This document shows, piece by piece, positions 50,730 to 60,190 of a DNA stretch of 64,000 nucleotides (positions within the stretch are counted from its first letter, which is position 1; every line of letters begins with the position of its first letter). Origin of the DNA: Chitinophaga ginsengisegetis (GTDB lineage Bacteria > Bacteroidota > Bacteroidia > Chitinophagales > Chitinophagaceae); the NCBI RefSeq assembly GCF_900168065.1, contig NZ_FUZZ01000006.1:1-64000 (forward strand), given 5' to 3'. The notes beneath the pieces are model-generated. The model was not told the origin of the DNA. It did not search any database and was given only the letters and a program-made list of their open reading frames with translations. The position numbers and the translations under genes are program-made.

Positions 50730-52605
50730 ACCATTCTGGTTTTAAGGATATTTCAATATCTATTACCGTGCCTTTCGATGGGAATGAGTCAATAGAAAGT
50801 GCCCCATCGAATAATTTTAACCGCTCCCGTATATTCTGGAATCCAATACCATGTTTGGTTGTTTCCACAGAAAAACCTTTGCCATTGTCTTCAAACAGCA
50901 GCTTTAGCAAGCCATCGATCTTCGTTAGTTGTATTTCAACTTTTGATGCCTGGCTGTGCTTTTGTGTATTGGTGATCAGTTCCTGTATTATCTTATAGAT
51001 CTCCACTTTCAGCGTAGTGCCAATCAGGTCTATTTCTTCCCTGGGATAAGCCTGGAAAGATATCTTGGCGTTCCCCGGAACATCAAATTGCCTCAGATAG
51101 CCGGCAATCAGTTCTGTAAATCCTGTATTGTTGAATTTCTGCGGAATGAGATCATGCGAAAGATCACGCACCTGGATGTAGGTGTCATCAATCTGTTTTA
51201 TTACTTCTTTTAATCCATTCACACTATCCTGGTTCGAAAGGCGAAGCTTAATGGCGGCCAGGTTCCCGCCAATACTGTCATGCAATTCTTCCGCTATCCG
51301 CTTTCGTTCTTTTTCCTGTCCGCTCACAGAAGCTTTCAGCAGTGCCAGTTCTTTATCTTTTAACAGCACCGCAATTTTTTGCTGATTCATTTCATCCATT
51401 GTTGCATTCAGCTTGCTTTGTGCCTGCAACTTCTGATAATACATATACAGCAGGCCGATAACGGGTAACAGGATCACCAGGAATCCAATTAACAGGCTAT
51501 ATTTTATTGTTTTCTGGTGTTGCAGTTCGTTTTCTTTATTTAATATCTCTTTTTCTTTCTGGACAGTGTGGTATTTTATTTCCAGCTCATTGATCTCTTT
51601 TTTATTTTGCAGGTTTAACATTTCCCTGGAGATGCCCATATACTGCGTCATGATGGCATAGGCATTTTCATAGTCGCCGGTGGCTGCATGCACGGTTCGC
51701 AGGCTGTTCAATGCCTTCAGCTGTGCTTTCATGTCGTTCCACTGGATAGCATTTGTATATACCAGCGAAAGTAAGCGTTTGGCATCTTCATATTCCTTGT
51801 TGATAATAAGCAGATCACCCAGTCGTTGTCCTGCGTTAATATAGATATCAAAAAACTGTTGGGCTTCTGCATTATTTTTTACTTCGTTGTATATGGAAAA
51901 TGCTTCTTCCGTATGCTGATTAAGTTCAGCGATAATGCCCAGAGCCAATTTTGTCTGAAGCTCGTTTTTTAGCTGGTGTTCCTGCCGGAAAAATAAGAGC
52001 GCCTTTTCAGTATACGCTTTCGCCGTGGCCAGGTCTTTTTTCTCCAGATAAATTATACCCAGTTGCTGATACGCAATATGTATCAGTTGCTCATCGTGGG
52101 AGGTATTCAGCAGATCGTTGTATGCTTCAATCGCTTTGTTGTATTCGTTCCGCGCAAAATATACATTTGCTATGCCCAGTTTATTTTCGTTAACAGCCGC
52201 ATTATCGTTCAGCGCTTCTGCACACCTGATCCCTTCCAGGTAATAACGCAGCGCTTCATCATGCAAGCCCTGTTCGCTATAAGCTTTCGCTAAAGTATGA
52301 TATAGTGTGGATTGATAGGAAAGCTTGTCGTGATCCTTCACCGCACTATTGTTTACCGCATCGATCATCTGCCGGGAATAAAAGATAACCGAGTCTGTTG
52401 TGCCGTGAGCAGCATGGAATGCCGTTAAAGACTGTGTGGCAAGCATTCTGGCTTTAATATCACCGGCCTGCTTCAGATGCCGCAATAACGAGTCAGGGGT
52501 TTTTACCGGAAGATTACCAAACCCCACAAAGGCTCCCTGGTTTTGCGCCAGGCAGGAAATAGAAACCAGGAGAAGACAGATAGAAAGCAACGCTCTTTTA
52601 TTCAT
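50719..52605 (-). CDS. TPR-containing sensor histidine kinase (HisKA_3)
   Basis: This 628-residue protein has a signal peptide (to LAQ, residue 21) and a periplasmic TPR array (about 95-330). One membrane helix (about 371-390), a coiled linker and a NarX/DegS-type kinase core follow. The phospho-acceptor is His442 in EERKRIAEELHDSIG-type context (KERKRIAEELHDSIGGNLAA). The C-terminal ATPase has NTQKHSQASKVEI and GIGFQNIRERL. The TPR region should bind a protein or peptide ligand in the periplasm. This design is frequent in Bacteroidota. A good promoter lies 45 bases upstream. Confidence 0.93.
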   Translation of the reverse strand: MNKRALLSICLLLVSISCLAQNQGAFVGFGNLPVKTPDSLLRHLKQAGDIKARMLATQSLTAFHAAHGTTDSVIFYSRQMIDAVNNSAVKDHDKLSYQSTLYHTLAKAYSEQGLHDEALRYYLEGIRCAEALNDNAAVNENKLGIANVYFARNEYNKAIEAYNDLLNTSHDEQLIHIAYQQLGIIYLEKKDLATAKAYTEKALLFFRQEHQLKNELQTKLALGIIAELNQHTEEAFSIYNEVKNNAEAQQFFDIYINAGQRLGDLLIINKEYEDAKRLLSLVYTNAIQWNDMKAQLKALNSLRTVHAATGDYENAYAIMTQYMGISREMLNLQNKKEINELEIKYHTVQKEKEILNKENELQHQKTIKYSLLIGFLVILLPVIGLLYMYYQKLQAQSKLNATMDEMNQQKIAVLLKDKELALLKASVSGQEKERKRIAEELHDSIGGNLAAIKLRLSNQDSVNGLKEVIKQIDDTYIQVRDLSHDLIPQKFNNTGFTELIAGYLRQFDVPGNAKISFQAYPREEIDLIGTTLKVEIYKIIQELITNTQKHSQASKVEIQLTKIDGLLKLLFEDNGKGFSVETTKHGIGFQNIRERLKLFDGALSIDSFPSKGTVIDIEISLKPEWYEA

Positions 52606-52649
52606 TCGCTTAATGCTGATATGATACCATTGTGTTTTGTTTCAAACAT

Positions 52650-52681
52650 GGAAGATAATTAAACAATCCATTCCTGACAAA
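52650..52681 (-). promoter_or_regulatory. Bacteroidota-type promoter of the TPR kinase gene
   Basis: On the minus strand TTTG (52681-52678) is followed after 20 bases by TATCTTCC (52657-52650), six of eight bases of the TAnnTTTG box. It lies 45 bases upstream of the start. The same TATCTTC core occurs in the M48 promoter. Confidence 0.5.
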
Positions 52682-52778
52682 AGCCGCTCATTTTTACTGA
52701 ATTGAATATTTTTTCTGCTGATAGGTCCTAAATGCCCGGTTACACGTCTGTTTTTACGAAAATGCCACGTTTGAAAAG

Positions 52779-53780
52779 ATGAAACAAATGAAACATATTG
52801 GATTGCTGATCCTTAGCCTGCTGCTATGCCTCCTCGCTTCAGCGCAACGCGTAAAAATTATTTTCGATACTGATATGGATTCCGATGTGGATGATGTGGG
52901 TGCCCTGGCGATGCTCCACGGTTTCGCCAATCTCAGGGAAGCGGAAATACTGGCGGTGATGGTGTCCAGTCTCAATCCGTGGTCGCCGGGAGCAGTGGAT
53001 GTGATCAACACTTATTACGGCAGGCCGGAGATTCCAATCGGTGCTGTGCAGCGGTTTGGCGTGTACCATAAATCAAAATATGCACGCCGGCTTTGCGAAG
53101 AATTTAAGCCAAACGCCAAATTGGGCGAGGATATGCCGGAAGCCACCACGCTGTACCGGAAGGTCCTCGCATCACAACCGGATACAAGTGTGGTGGTAGT
53201 GACGGTGGGCGATCTGACCAATCTTTCCAAACTGCTGGAAACGGAAGCAGACCAGTTTAGCAGCCTGAAGGGAATTGACCTGGTAAGAAAGAAAGTGAAG
53301 CACCTGGTATGTATGGGAGGCAGATACCCCGCAGACCAGGACCCGAGACCCTGGGGGAATTTCAAGTCCGATCCGCGTTCTACCCAACATGTTGCTGCAG
53401 CATGGCCCACCCGCATATACTTCACCGGCGGTGGCGCTTTCGCCGACAGCGTGCCTACCGGGAAAGTTTTTTTCAATGAAAAATATAAGCACACCCCGAT
53501 GGCTCATGCGTATAAACTGTTCCTTGAAAGCTGGAAAAGAAACTGGCATCACAGCGCCGATCTCATTGCTGTTTATGTAGCGGTTAAAGGCCCCCGGCCT
53601 TATTTCAGGCTGGAAGAACGGGGGTATAACCATATTTTCGAAGACGGAACGAATTTGTGGCGTTTCGCGCCAAACGATGAGCGGCATTTCCTGGTCAGTG
53701 AATTCGCCGGGGGAATTGATCCCATGGCGATTGCCGAAAGATTCGATTCACTGATGGTGATACCCGGGCAGGCGAAATAA
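52779..53780 (+). CDS. Nucleoside hydrolase-family protein, secreted
   Basis: This 333-residue protein has a signal peptide (to LLASAQ) and the nucleoside hydrolase calcium-binding start IIFDTDMDSDVDDVGALAML (Asp30, Asp32, Asp36, Asp38, Asp39). It further shows VVVVTVGDLTNL and a closing GIDPMAIAERFDSL. Classical members split ribonucleosides into base and ribose; this secreted subgroup could act on nucleosides or other N-/O-glycosides in the periplasm. A second ATG at 52791 would shorten the signal by four residues. It is a single-gene unit, with its stop one base from the convergent amidohydrolase stop. Confidence 0.88.
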   Translation: MKQMKHIGLLILSLLLCLLASAQRVKIIFDTDMDSDVDDVGALAMLHGFANLREAEILAVMVSSLNPWSPGAVDVINTYYGRPEIPIGAVQRFGVYHKSKYARRLCEEFKPNAKLGEDMPEATTLYRKVLASQPDTSVVVVTVGDLTNLSKLLETEADQFSSLKGIDLVRKKVKHLVCMGGRYPADQDPRPWGNFKSDPRSTQHVAAAWPTRIYFTGGGAFADSVPTGKVFFNEKYKHTPMAHAYKLFLESWKRNWHHSADLIAVYVAVKGPRPYFRLEERGYNHIFEDGTNLWRFAPNDERHFLVSEFAGGIDPMAIAERFDSLMVIPGQAK

Positions 53781-53781
53781 T

Positions 53782-54732
53782 CTACAGCCCCAGCAATCTC
53801 TCCGCATTTCCGCCCGCTATCTTCGCTACCTCTTCAGGAGGCAGCGGAATGCTTTCCAGCAGTTGCTTTCCTGCTTCGTTTGTGCTGAAAGGATAATCTA
53901 CTGAAAACATGACATTATCGATACCAAAAGTTCCCAGTGCAGCCATCAGTGGAGGTAATGTAAAAATCCCACTGGTGGTAATATGTACCTGGTCGCGTAG
54001 GGTTTGACTGACAGAACGCTGGTGATAACCTGTGCTGCTAACATTGAATTTTTCATCTAGCCGGGACATCATCATCGGTATCATTTCTCCCATATGCCCA
54101 ATGATGATCTTTAACCGGGGATACCGGTCTAATGTTCCGGTGATAATTAAACGCAGTACCTGCAGGGCTGTTTCAGCATGCCATCCCCAACCGCCGCATG
54201 CAAGCATAACCCCTGTTGATCCCGGCAGATCGTTGTAATAGGCTTCGGCCACCGTTTCAGGCGGCATGCCGGGATGCAGGTAGAGAGGCATTTGTAATTG
54301 TTCCGCTTTTTGCAGCAATGGCCTGAATTCCGGGAGGTCCAGGAATTTACCATTTGTAAGCCCGTTGATCAGGGCGCCACAGAAATGATGTTCCTCTTTT
54401 GCTCTTTCCAGCTCGTTTGCCGCCGCCTCCGGGGAAGACATCGGCAGATGTGCGAATGCCTTAAACCGGGTAGGATGGGCGGCAATTCTTGCGGCAAGGA
54501 TATCATTGTACCTGGAGGCAAAGCTCAGCGCTTCCCGTGTTGGTAAACTTTCTGCGCCCCTGCCTACTACAGACAATACCTGCATGTCAATACCGTTATC
54601 GTCCATCGATTTTAAGCGGGTGTCACTGATGTCGGCGAGTTGCTCCACTGCCTGCTTAGGTAGCGGCCATTGCTGTATCTCATGGGCAAACTCAGGTAAG
54701 GCAATGTGTTCTTCTAATGATATAATACGCAT
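53782..54732 (-). CDS. Amidohydrolase-2 family protein (resorcylate decarboxylase/ACMSD-like)
   Basis: This 316-residue cytosolic TIM-barrel protein has the metal-binding start SLEEH (Glu8, His9), His153 (LYLHPGMP), His213 (IGHMGE) and Asp279 (FSVDYPFS). These are the features of the gamma-resorcylate decarboxylase/ACMSD branch, whose members decarboxylate aromatic or related acids with a divalent metal. Some relatives are hydrolases, so the reaction remains open. It is followed upstream, 46 bases away on the same strand, by a Crp/Fnr gene that may control it. Confidence 0.88.
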   Translation of the reverse strand: MRIISLEEHIALPEFAHEIQQWPLPKQAVEQLADISDTRLKSMDDNGIDMQVLSVVGRGAESLPTREALSFASRYNDILAARIAAHPTRFKAFAHLPMSSPEAAANELERAKEEHHFCGALINGLTNGKFLDLPEFRPLLQKAEQLQMPLYLHPGMPPETVAEAYYNDLPGSTGVMLACGGWGWHAETALQVLRLIITGTLDRYPRLKIIIGHMGEMIPMMMSRLDEKFNVSSTGYHQRSVSQTLRDQVHITTSGIFTLPPLMAALGTFGIDNVMFSVDYPFSTNEAGKQLLESIPLPPEEVAKIAGGNAERLLGL

Positions 54733-54778
54733 AGCTGATTGAATTGAGCTACAAAAGTCCAGCTATTCAGTAGGTATA

Positions 54779-55369
54779 TTATTGATCCTGATCAAATAAT
54801 CGTATGCCGGATTTTATTCTGCTGAGGGCCTCCTGGGTAATATTGAGATAATTTGCCACCAGCTTATTAGGTAAACGGAGCACCATCTGGGGATTTTCTT
54901 TCAGCAGCAATTGATAGCGCTCCCGTGGATTTAGTGTAATAAGATCTTCCAGTCTCCTGGTATTGGTTAAATAGGCAGATTCAAGAAAACCGCGATAAAA
55001 TATTTCCCAACCGGGAATAGTATCCAGGAGGGAGTAAAAATCCTCGCGGTGGATATACAGCAATTCCGATTGCTCAATAGCTTGTGTATCTTCTTTGAGC
55101 AATGTACCATCAATAAAAGATGTCAGCGAAGTAGAGAAGGAGTTTTCGAAAGCAAACCGGCGTGTGGCTTCTCTTCCGTCGGGTTTTATAAAATATACCC
55201 GTAAGCATCCTTTGTTTACGAAAAACATACGTCTCGATGGTTCTCCAGTTCTTCCTACCAGCTCATTCTTTTTTGCTTTCAGGAGGTTAAAACAGGATAG
55301 CACCTTCTGCAAATTGGCTTCACTTAATTGAACCCTGTCTGTAATATATTTAGTCAGCTGTTCATACAT
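54779..55369 (-). CDS. Crp/Fnr-family transcriptional regulator
   Basis: This 196-residue protein has a cyclic-nucleotide-binding-like beta-barrel (about 20-110, with FVNKGCLRVYFIKPDGREAT). A dimer helix and a short C-terminal helix-turn-helix follow (PNKLVANYLNITQEALSRIK, residues about 166-186). The DNA-binding end is the short version usual in Bacteroidota Crp/Fnr proteins. There are no Fnr-type cysteine clusters. The gene lies 46 bases before the amidohydrolase gene on the same strand. Confidence 0.9.
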   Translation of the reverse strand: MYEQLTKYITDRVQLSEANLQKVLSCFNLLKAKKNELVGRTGEPSRRMFFVNKGCLRVYFIKPDGREATRRFAFENSFSTSLTSFIDGTLLKEDTQAIEQSELLYIHREDFYSLLDTIPGWEIFYRGFLESAYLTNTRRLEDLITLNPRERYQLLLKENPQMVLRLPNKLVANYLNITQEALSRIKSGIRLFDQDQ

Positions 55370-55397
55370 ACGGCAATATACTAAGGTAAAAGCGCAT

Positions 55398-55757
55398 TTA
55401 ACTGTTCATTATCTTTATCCAGTCTTTTACTATTTTCTGAAGATTAGCTTTGTGCTTTTTTACCTCCTCCATTGACCGGAATTTAGCATATGCTTTGCCT
55501 TTCGGCCCGGGTTCGAGAAGCCCGGTATTGTCATTTAACAGCTCACCTTTGTGAAAAATTACGGCTACAAAATCAGTCATTCGTGGATTTAATGTAGCCA
55601 TTGGTTCTTTGTAGTCGAAACTAGGGCCGCCCCATTTTACGTCTTCTTCCATTTGCGGACTGGCTTCACGGATTATTTTTATGACCGATTCCATTTCGGT
55701 TTTTAGGGGATGCTTAAGCTTACTTAAAAACTCATCAATTTTATTTGTTTTGCTCAT
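55398..55757 (-). CDS. DUF1801 (YdhG-like) protein
   Basis: From ATG 55757 this cytosolic protein has 119 residues; the frame is open to ATG 55808 but the family start is MSKTNKIDEFLSKL. The DUF1801 pattern is visible: HPLKTEMESVIKIIREASPQ, EEDVKWGGPSFDYK and a FVAVIFHKGELL strand. The function of the family is not established; it shares a fold with frataxin-like/YdhG proteins. It stands between two Crp/Fnr genes on the same strand, 28 bases before the first. Confidence 0.88.
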   Translation of the reverse strand: MSKTNKIDEFLSKLKHPLKTEMESVIKIIREASPQMEEDVKWGGPSFDYKEPMATLNPRMTDFVAVIFHKGELLNDNTGLLEPGPKGKAYAKFRSMEEVKKHKANLQKIVKDWIKIMNS

Positions 55758-55875
55758 GATTATTTGTTTTTTGATTTGGTGATTTGATATGTTCTCCTTG
55801 TGACACAAATATGAGGGATCTGTTTTTTTAAAACATTTACATTTGTTGAGAAAACAAAAAAGATTATAACAAGAA

Positions 55876-56448
55876 TTATTTTTTGGCTGAAAATATCCGG
55901 CTCACCTGGGTTGGAGTAATTCCCAGGTAGGAAGCAATGTGGTGTTTTTTTATGCGCTTAGCCAGGTGAGGGTATTTTTTAATGAAGTCTTCATACCGGT
56001 CTTGTGAAGTATCTTGTCTGAAACTAATTTCCTCTGGTTCTTTTTCAATGATCCAATGACGTTCCATGTAATGGATATAAAATCCCGCGATATCCTGATA
56101 TTGCTGCGTAAGTGCTTTAAACAATCCAAAATCATATTCCCAGACTGTTGAGTTTTCTAATGCCTGGATGGTGGTTGCGCTTGGGGTTTTGCTTAAAAGT
56201 GATGTTGTAGACGCTGCGAAATAACCTTCAGAAAAGAAACGTTTGATATAAATGTTTCCATTCTCATCTGACCAGTATTGGGAAAACAAACCCCGGGAAA
56301 CGAAAGAAACATTTCTTGCAATATCACCAGCTTTAACCAGGAAGCTACCTTTTTTGTATTCTTTCCGTTTAAGAATTTGTGCCCATGCAGATTCTGCCCC
56401 GGGAGTTAACTTGTGATAGTTATTTACTTTTAGAAAGAACTCTTCCAT
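55876..56448 (-). CDS. Crp/Fnr-family transcriptional regulator
   Basis: This 190-residue protein is a second Crp/Fnr regulator, only distantly similar to that at 54779. The sensor barrel is at about 20-115 (LVKAGDIARNVSFVSRGLFS, RFFSEGYFAAST). The C-terminal helix-turn-helix is well kept (HHIASYLGITPTQVSRIFS, about 168-187). It lies 118 bases upstream of the DUF1801 start. The neighbouring 590 bases upstream hold no gene. Confidence 0.9.
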   Translation of the reverse strand: MEEFFLKVNNYHKLTPGAESAWAQILKRKEYKKGSFLVKAGDIARNVSFVSRGLFSQYWSDENGNIYIKRFFSEGYFAASTTSLLSKTPSATTIQALENSTVWEYDFGLFKALTQQYQDIAGFYIHYMERHWIIEKEPEEISFRQDTSQDRYEDFIKKYPHLAKRIKKHHIASYLGITPTQVSRIFSAKK

Positions 56449-57038
56449 TGTATTTGAGATCAGATATCTAACTTAAAGATAAGTTTTCCGGTTAGATCTT
56501 CTAACCCTTTGTGGTATAGAGTTACATAGCTCATGCTGGTATTTACTGAATCCCTGCCAGTCGCTATTATTCTGAGGAAATAGCGCACTTTTTTTATCGC
56601 GGCTTTTAACTGCTGGTTATACTCCTGCATTTCTTTACTGGGTCATCTTCACTCCCCATTTGGCTAAACAGTCTAATAAAGTATACAAAAATAATTTAGA
56701 AATGAGTACAGTAATATAGCCTTATGAATTAATAAGGAGGTATTTTTCAGTGAATATATGTCATGAAAAAGTCATGAGATGTCTTAGTCGAATCTGCCTT
56801 TTTGCTTTGTATTTCAATAGCCGTTTGATTTTTCGTTTTAAACGCATGTGTGAATAAGTTAATGTAAATAACACATTTTGCATACTAAATACAATGATAT
56901 TTGTAAGCAAAAATTGACTACATTTAATCTCGCCAGACTAAACTAATTCCGTCTAATTATTTATGCGCCTGCATTCCTAAGTAAAATGTTGTGAGTCGAG
57001 ATCTGTAATTATTTTTTTATCAACCAAACCAATGACTT
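56449..57038. other. AT-rich gene-free region before the third Sus locus
   Basis: These 590 bases lie between a minus-strand Crp/Fnr gene and a plus-strand susC and so must hold both promoters. The DNA is AT-rich. A -7-like box GATATTTG is seen near 56889-56896, but no -33 box stands at the right distance. A 28-codon basic minus-strand reading frame near 56760-56845 (starting MRLKRKIKRLLKYKAKRQ) has no family I recognise and is not annotated as a gene. No RNA gene or repeat array was seen. Confidence 0.5.
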
Positions 57039-60000
57039 ATGATGAAGTCAAAAAGATGTTTATTTCGAATCATTATTGCCCTTGCGGCAATCTGTAGTCC
57101 GTTCCACACGTTTGCACAAACTTCAAGAGAAGTCACCGTGAGGGTAACAGATGGAGCCAACCGGAGCCCACTTTTGGGCGTGAACATTATCGTAAAGGGT
57201 ACAAAATCGGGTGGTACCACCAATGCGGAAGGACAGTTAAAATTAAAACTGAAGGAGAACGACGTATTAGTTGTTTCTTTTACCGGTTATGGCACCGCAC
57301 AGGAAACGGTTGGTGGAAGAAACGTAATCGATGTTGTGCTGTCTTCCAAAGAATCTGCTTTAGGAGAGGTAGTAGTAGTCGGCTATGGTACACAAAAAAA
57401 GGTGAACCTTACCGGCGCTGTTTCCACCATAGATGCTAAAGCTATTGAAGGCAGGCCCGTAAGTAACCTTGCCAGTGCGTTGCAGGGAACTTCGCCCGGA
57501 TTGATTGTTACACGAACGTCAGGACAGCCCGGAAGCGAAAACGTTGCTCTGCAGATCAGAGGCGCTACTTCTGCCAATGGTAATGTTGACCCACTGGTAC
57601 TCCTGGATGGAGTAACAGTTCCTATAAGCACATTGCAAACCATGAATCCTGAAGATGTTGAAACCATGAGTGTGCTGAAGGATGCCGCCGCCGCCGCCAT
57701 ATATGGAGCGCAGGCTGCCGGTGGCGTTATATTGATTACCACCAAGAAAGGGAAATCAGGGAAAACAGTTTTTGAATATTCCGGCAGATATGGGAAAAGC
57801 TGGATGCAGGATGTTCCGCAAAGAATGTCTTTGCTGGATGAAGCTACTTTTGCAAACCTGTCTAACAAAAATGCTGGTATCGGACCTTCTTACGATTCAG
57901 CTACACTGGAATATATCAGGAAGGGTATTGAATATTTCGTTAACCCGGCAGATACGAGTCAATATATCTATCTCAATCAGAAGAGCTTTGTGGATCAGTT
58001 AATCCGCGACTTTACCACTATGCAAACACACAACATTTCTGCCCGTGGGGGTTCGGATAAGATAAACTACATGGCTTCTTTTGGTTTTATGGATCAGAAT
58101 GGCGCTTTTAAAATTGGCCCCGATAAGCTGAAACGATATAATGCACGTATCAATATTGGCGCGCAATTATCCGATTATCTTTCCATGGACGCGAGGATGG
58201 CTTATTCAAACTCAGATCAGGAAGCTTCTTCGCAACCCGCTTCTTACTTAATGAATATGACATTACGTTATAGGCAGCGGTGGCCTATATTTACTCCGGA
58301 CGGAAAGCTTAGTGGCGCTGGTGGCGGATCCGCCAACATGGCTTATGCGTATTTGAAAGAAGGTGGCTATAATAACTATAAGAACAACAACTTTGACGGG
58401 GTTGTAACCTTTAAGCTGGCTAATTTAGTAAAGGGGCTGCAAGCCAGGGCTGTATTAGGCGGACAATATGTAAGGGGAGACAGGGACTTGTTTAATAGAA
58501 CTGTAACCACCTGGCAGCGTTACACGCCTACCTATTATTTGAATACCCCCAACTCATATGAAGTAACAAATGACTTAACTACGAATAAGAACGTGCAGCT
58601 GATATTGGATTATGATTTACACCTCGGGAAAAATCATGATTTTCATATAATGGGTGGTTATCAGTTTGAAGATTACAGGTATTCACAGGTATATTCAACT
58701 GCCAGAAGCCTCGCGAGCAATGATATTCCGGCACTAAACCTCGGAGATGACGCTACCAAAACCAATAGTCAGTCTATAAGTACTTACGCGAATCAGTCTT
58801 ATTTCGGCAGACTGAATTATAGCTATTTCAGCAGATATCTTTTTGAGGCTACAATGAGGGTGGATGAAAGCTCAAGACTGGCGCCCGGATTAAGAACAAA
58901 AGCATTTCCCGCCGTTTCCGCAGGCTGGAACATTAACAAAGAAAACTGGTTTCCACAATCAGAACTGATTTCGGCACTTAAGTTAAGAGCATCATGGGGG
59001 CAGCTGGGAAGCGCGTTGGCCAGTATTATTGGCAACTACGATTACCTGAATATGCTCGCCAGGGCCAACTCGCTTGTTTTAGGCGGCACCAGGGCTATGT
59101 ACTTTTATCAAAATGTAGTCCCTTCTTCCAGCCTGGCATGGGAAACCGTGGAAACGACCAATGGCGGTCTGGATCTGGGTTTGTTTGGAAGCAAATTGAC
59201 CGTTTCAGCTGACTACTACGTTAAGTACAATCGTAACATGCTTACCCCACAATTGCTGCCTTCTACATTTGGAGTAAACACGCCCAGGAAAAATAACGGC
59301 GAATTAAAATCATGGGGCTGGGAATTAGAAGTTCAGCATAAGAATAAGCTTAATGAAAATTTCAGTTACAATATTGGATTTAACCTGTCAGACAATAGAA
59401 ACAAGCTGTTACACTATGCAGGGCAGAAAGTAATATCAGCCGGCATTGTAAATATTCTGGAAGGATATCCGCTTAACTCTATCTGGGGATATAGAACCAA
59501 CGGTTATTTCCAGTCTGCTGACGAAGTGCACAACGCTGCATTTCAAAATGCTTTAACAGGTCCGGGAGATGTTAAATATGTAGATATCAATGGTGATAAA
59601 TTAATTAATGTAGGAAAGGCAACCCCGGAAGATCATGGCGACCTGGTTTATTTGGGAACAGACCAGCCGAGATACACTTTTGGTATTACCGGTGGATTTG
59701 CCTGGAAAGGAATTGACTTCTCCTTTTTCTTCCAGGGAGTAGGCTCAAGGACCTTTTATCCCAGTTCCGAATACATCAACCCCCAGGATGCACAATGGAA
59801 TAATCCAATGTCTTTTCAAAAGGACTACTGGACAGAGGATAACAGGAATGCTGCATTTCCACGGCCGTTCCTGGGTGGAGGACATAACTACCTGAAATCG
59901 GATAAATGGGTGTTAAACGGAAGATATGTCCGCCTGAAAAACCTGCAGATCGGATACTCCCTGCCAACTACATTTATTCAGAGAATAAAAATATCCAATG

Positions 60001-60149
60001 CCAGAGTATTTGTAACAGGTCAGGATTTGCTCACCTGGTCAGATCTTGGAGTTTTCAAAGGTGCATTCAGCCCTGAATATAGCAATGAGGAAGGATACCA
60101 ATATCCTTTGTACTCAAATATGTCTATAGGTTTAAATATCACCTTTTAG
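57039..60149 (+). CDS. SusC/RagA TonB-dependent receptor
   Basis: This 1036-residue receptor has a signal peptide (to TFAQ), a carboxypeptidase-D-like domain (about 32-105, VTVRVTDGANRSPLLGVNII) and the canonical hinge LGEVVVVGYGTQKKVNLTGA. The plug has MSVLKDAAAAAIYGAQAAGG, and the barrel ends MSIGLNITF. There is no STN domain and no sigma/FecR pair close by, so control must be by another route. A second ATG lies directly after the first. It is followed by susD and a heparinase-like lyase, suggesting an acidic polysaccharide. Confidence 0.95.
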   Translation: MMKSKRCLFRIIIALAAICSPFHTFAQTSREVTVRVTDGANRSPLLGVNIIVKGTKSGGTTNAEGQLKLKLKENDVLVVSFTGYGTAQETVGGRNVIDVVLSSKESALGEVVVVGYGTQKKVNLTGAVSTIDAKAIEGRPVSNLASALQGTSPGLIVTRTSGQPGSENVALQIRGATSANGNVDPLVLLDGVTVPISTLQTMNPEDVETMSVLKDAAAAAIYGAQAAGGVILITTKKGKSGKTVFEYSGRYGKSWMQDVPQRMSLLDEATFANLSNKNAGIGPSYDSATLEYIRKGIEYFVNPADTSQYIYLNQKSFVDQLIRDFTTMQTHNISARGGSDKINYMASFGFMDQNGAFKIGPDKLKRYNARINIGAQLSDYLSMDARMAYSNSDQEASSQPASYLMNMTLRYRQRWPIFTPDGKLSGAGGGSANMAYAYLKEGGYNNYKNNNFDGVVTFKLANLVKGLQARAVLGGQYVRGDRDLFNRTVTTWQRYTPTYYLNTPNSYEVTNDLTTNKNVQLILDYDLHLGKNHDFHIMGGYQFEDYRYSQVYSTARSLASNDIPALNLGDDATKTNSQSISTYANQSYFGRLNYSYFSRYLFEATMRVDESSRLAPGLRTKAFPAVSAGWNINKENWFPQSELISALKLRASWGQLGSALASIIGNYDYLNMLARANSLVLGGTRAMYFYQNVVPSSSLAWETVETTNGGLDLGLFGSKLTVSADYYVKYNRNMLTPQLLPSTFGVNTPRKNNGELKSWGWELEVQHKNKLNENFSYNIGFNLSDNRNKLLHYAGQKVISAGIVNILEGYPLNSIWGYRTNGYFQSADEVHNAAFQNALTGPGDVKYVDINGDKLINVGKATPEDHGDLVYLGTDQPRYTFGITGGFAWKGIDFSFFFQGVGSRTFYPSSEYINPQDAQWNNPMSFQKDYWTEDNRNAAFPRPFLGGGHNYLKSDKWVLNGRYVRLKNLQIGYSLPTTFIQRIKISNARVFVTGQDLLTWSDLGVFKGAFSPEYSNEEGYQYPLYSNMSIGLNITF

Positions 60150-60190
60150 GATCATTGGTTATGTATTTCCTTAAGCAAACAATCATTAAG

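Noticed and set aside
56760..56845. 28-codon basic minus-strand frame beginning MRLKRKIKRL
   Set aside because: Very short, AT-rich surroundings and no known family; basic peptides arise easily by chance from A-rich DNA.
56870..56900. Promoter with TTTTG and GATATTTG before the third susC
   Set aside because: The spacing is about 15 bases instead of 19-21 and the first base of the -7 box is wrong.
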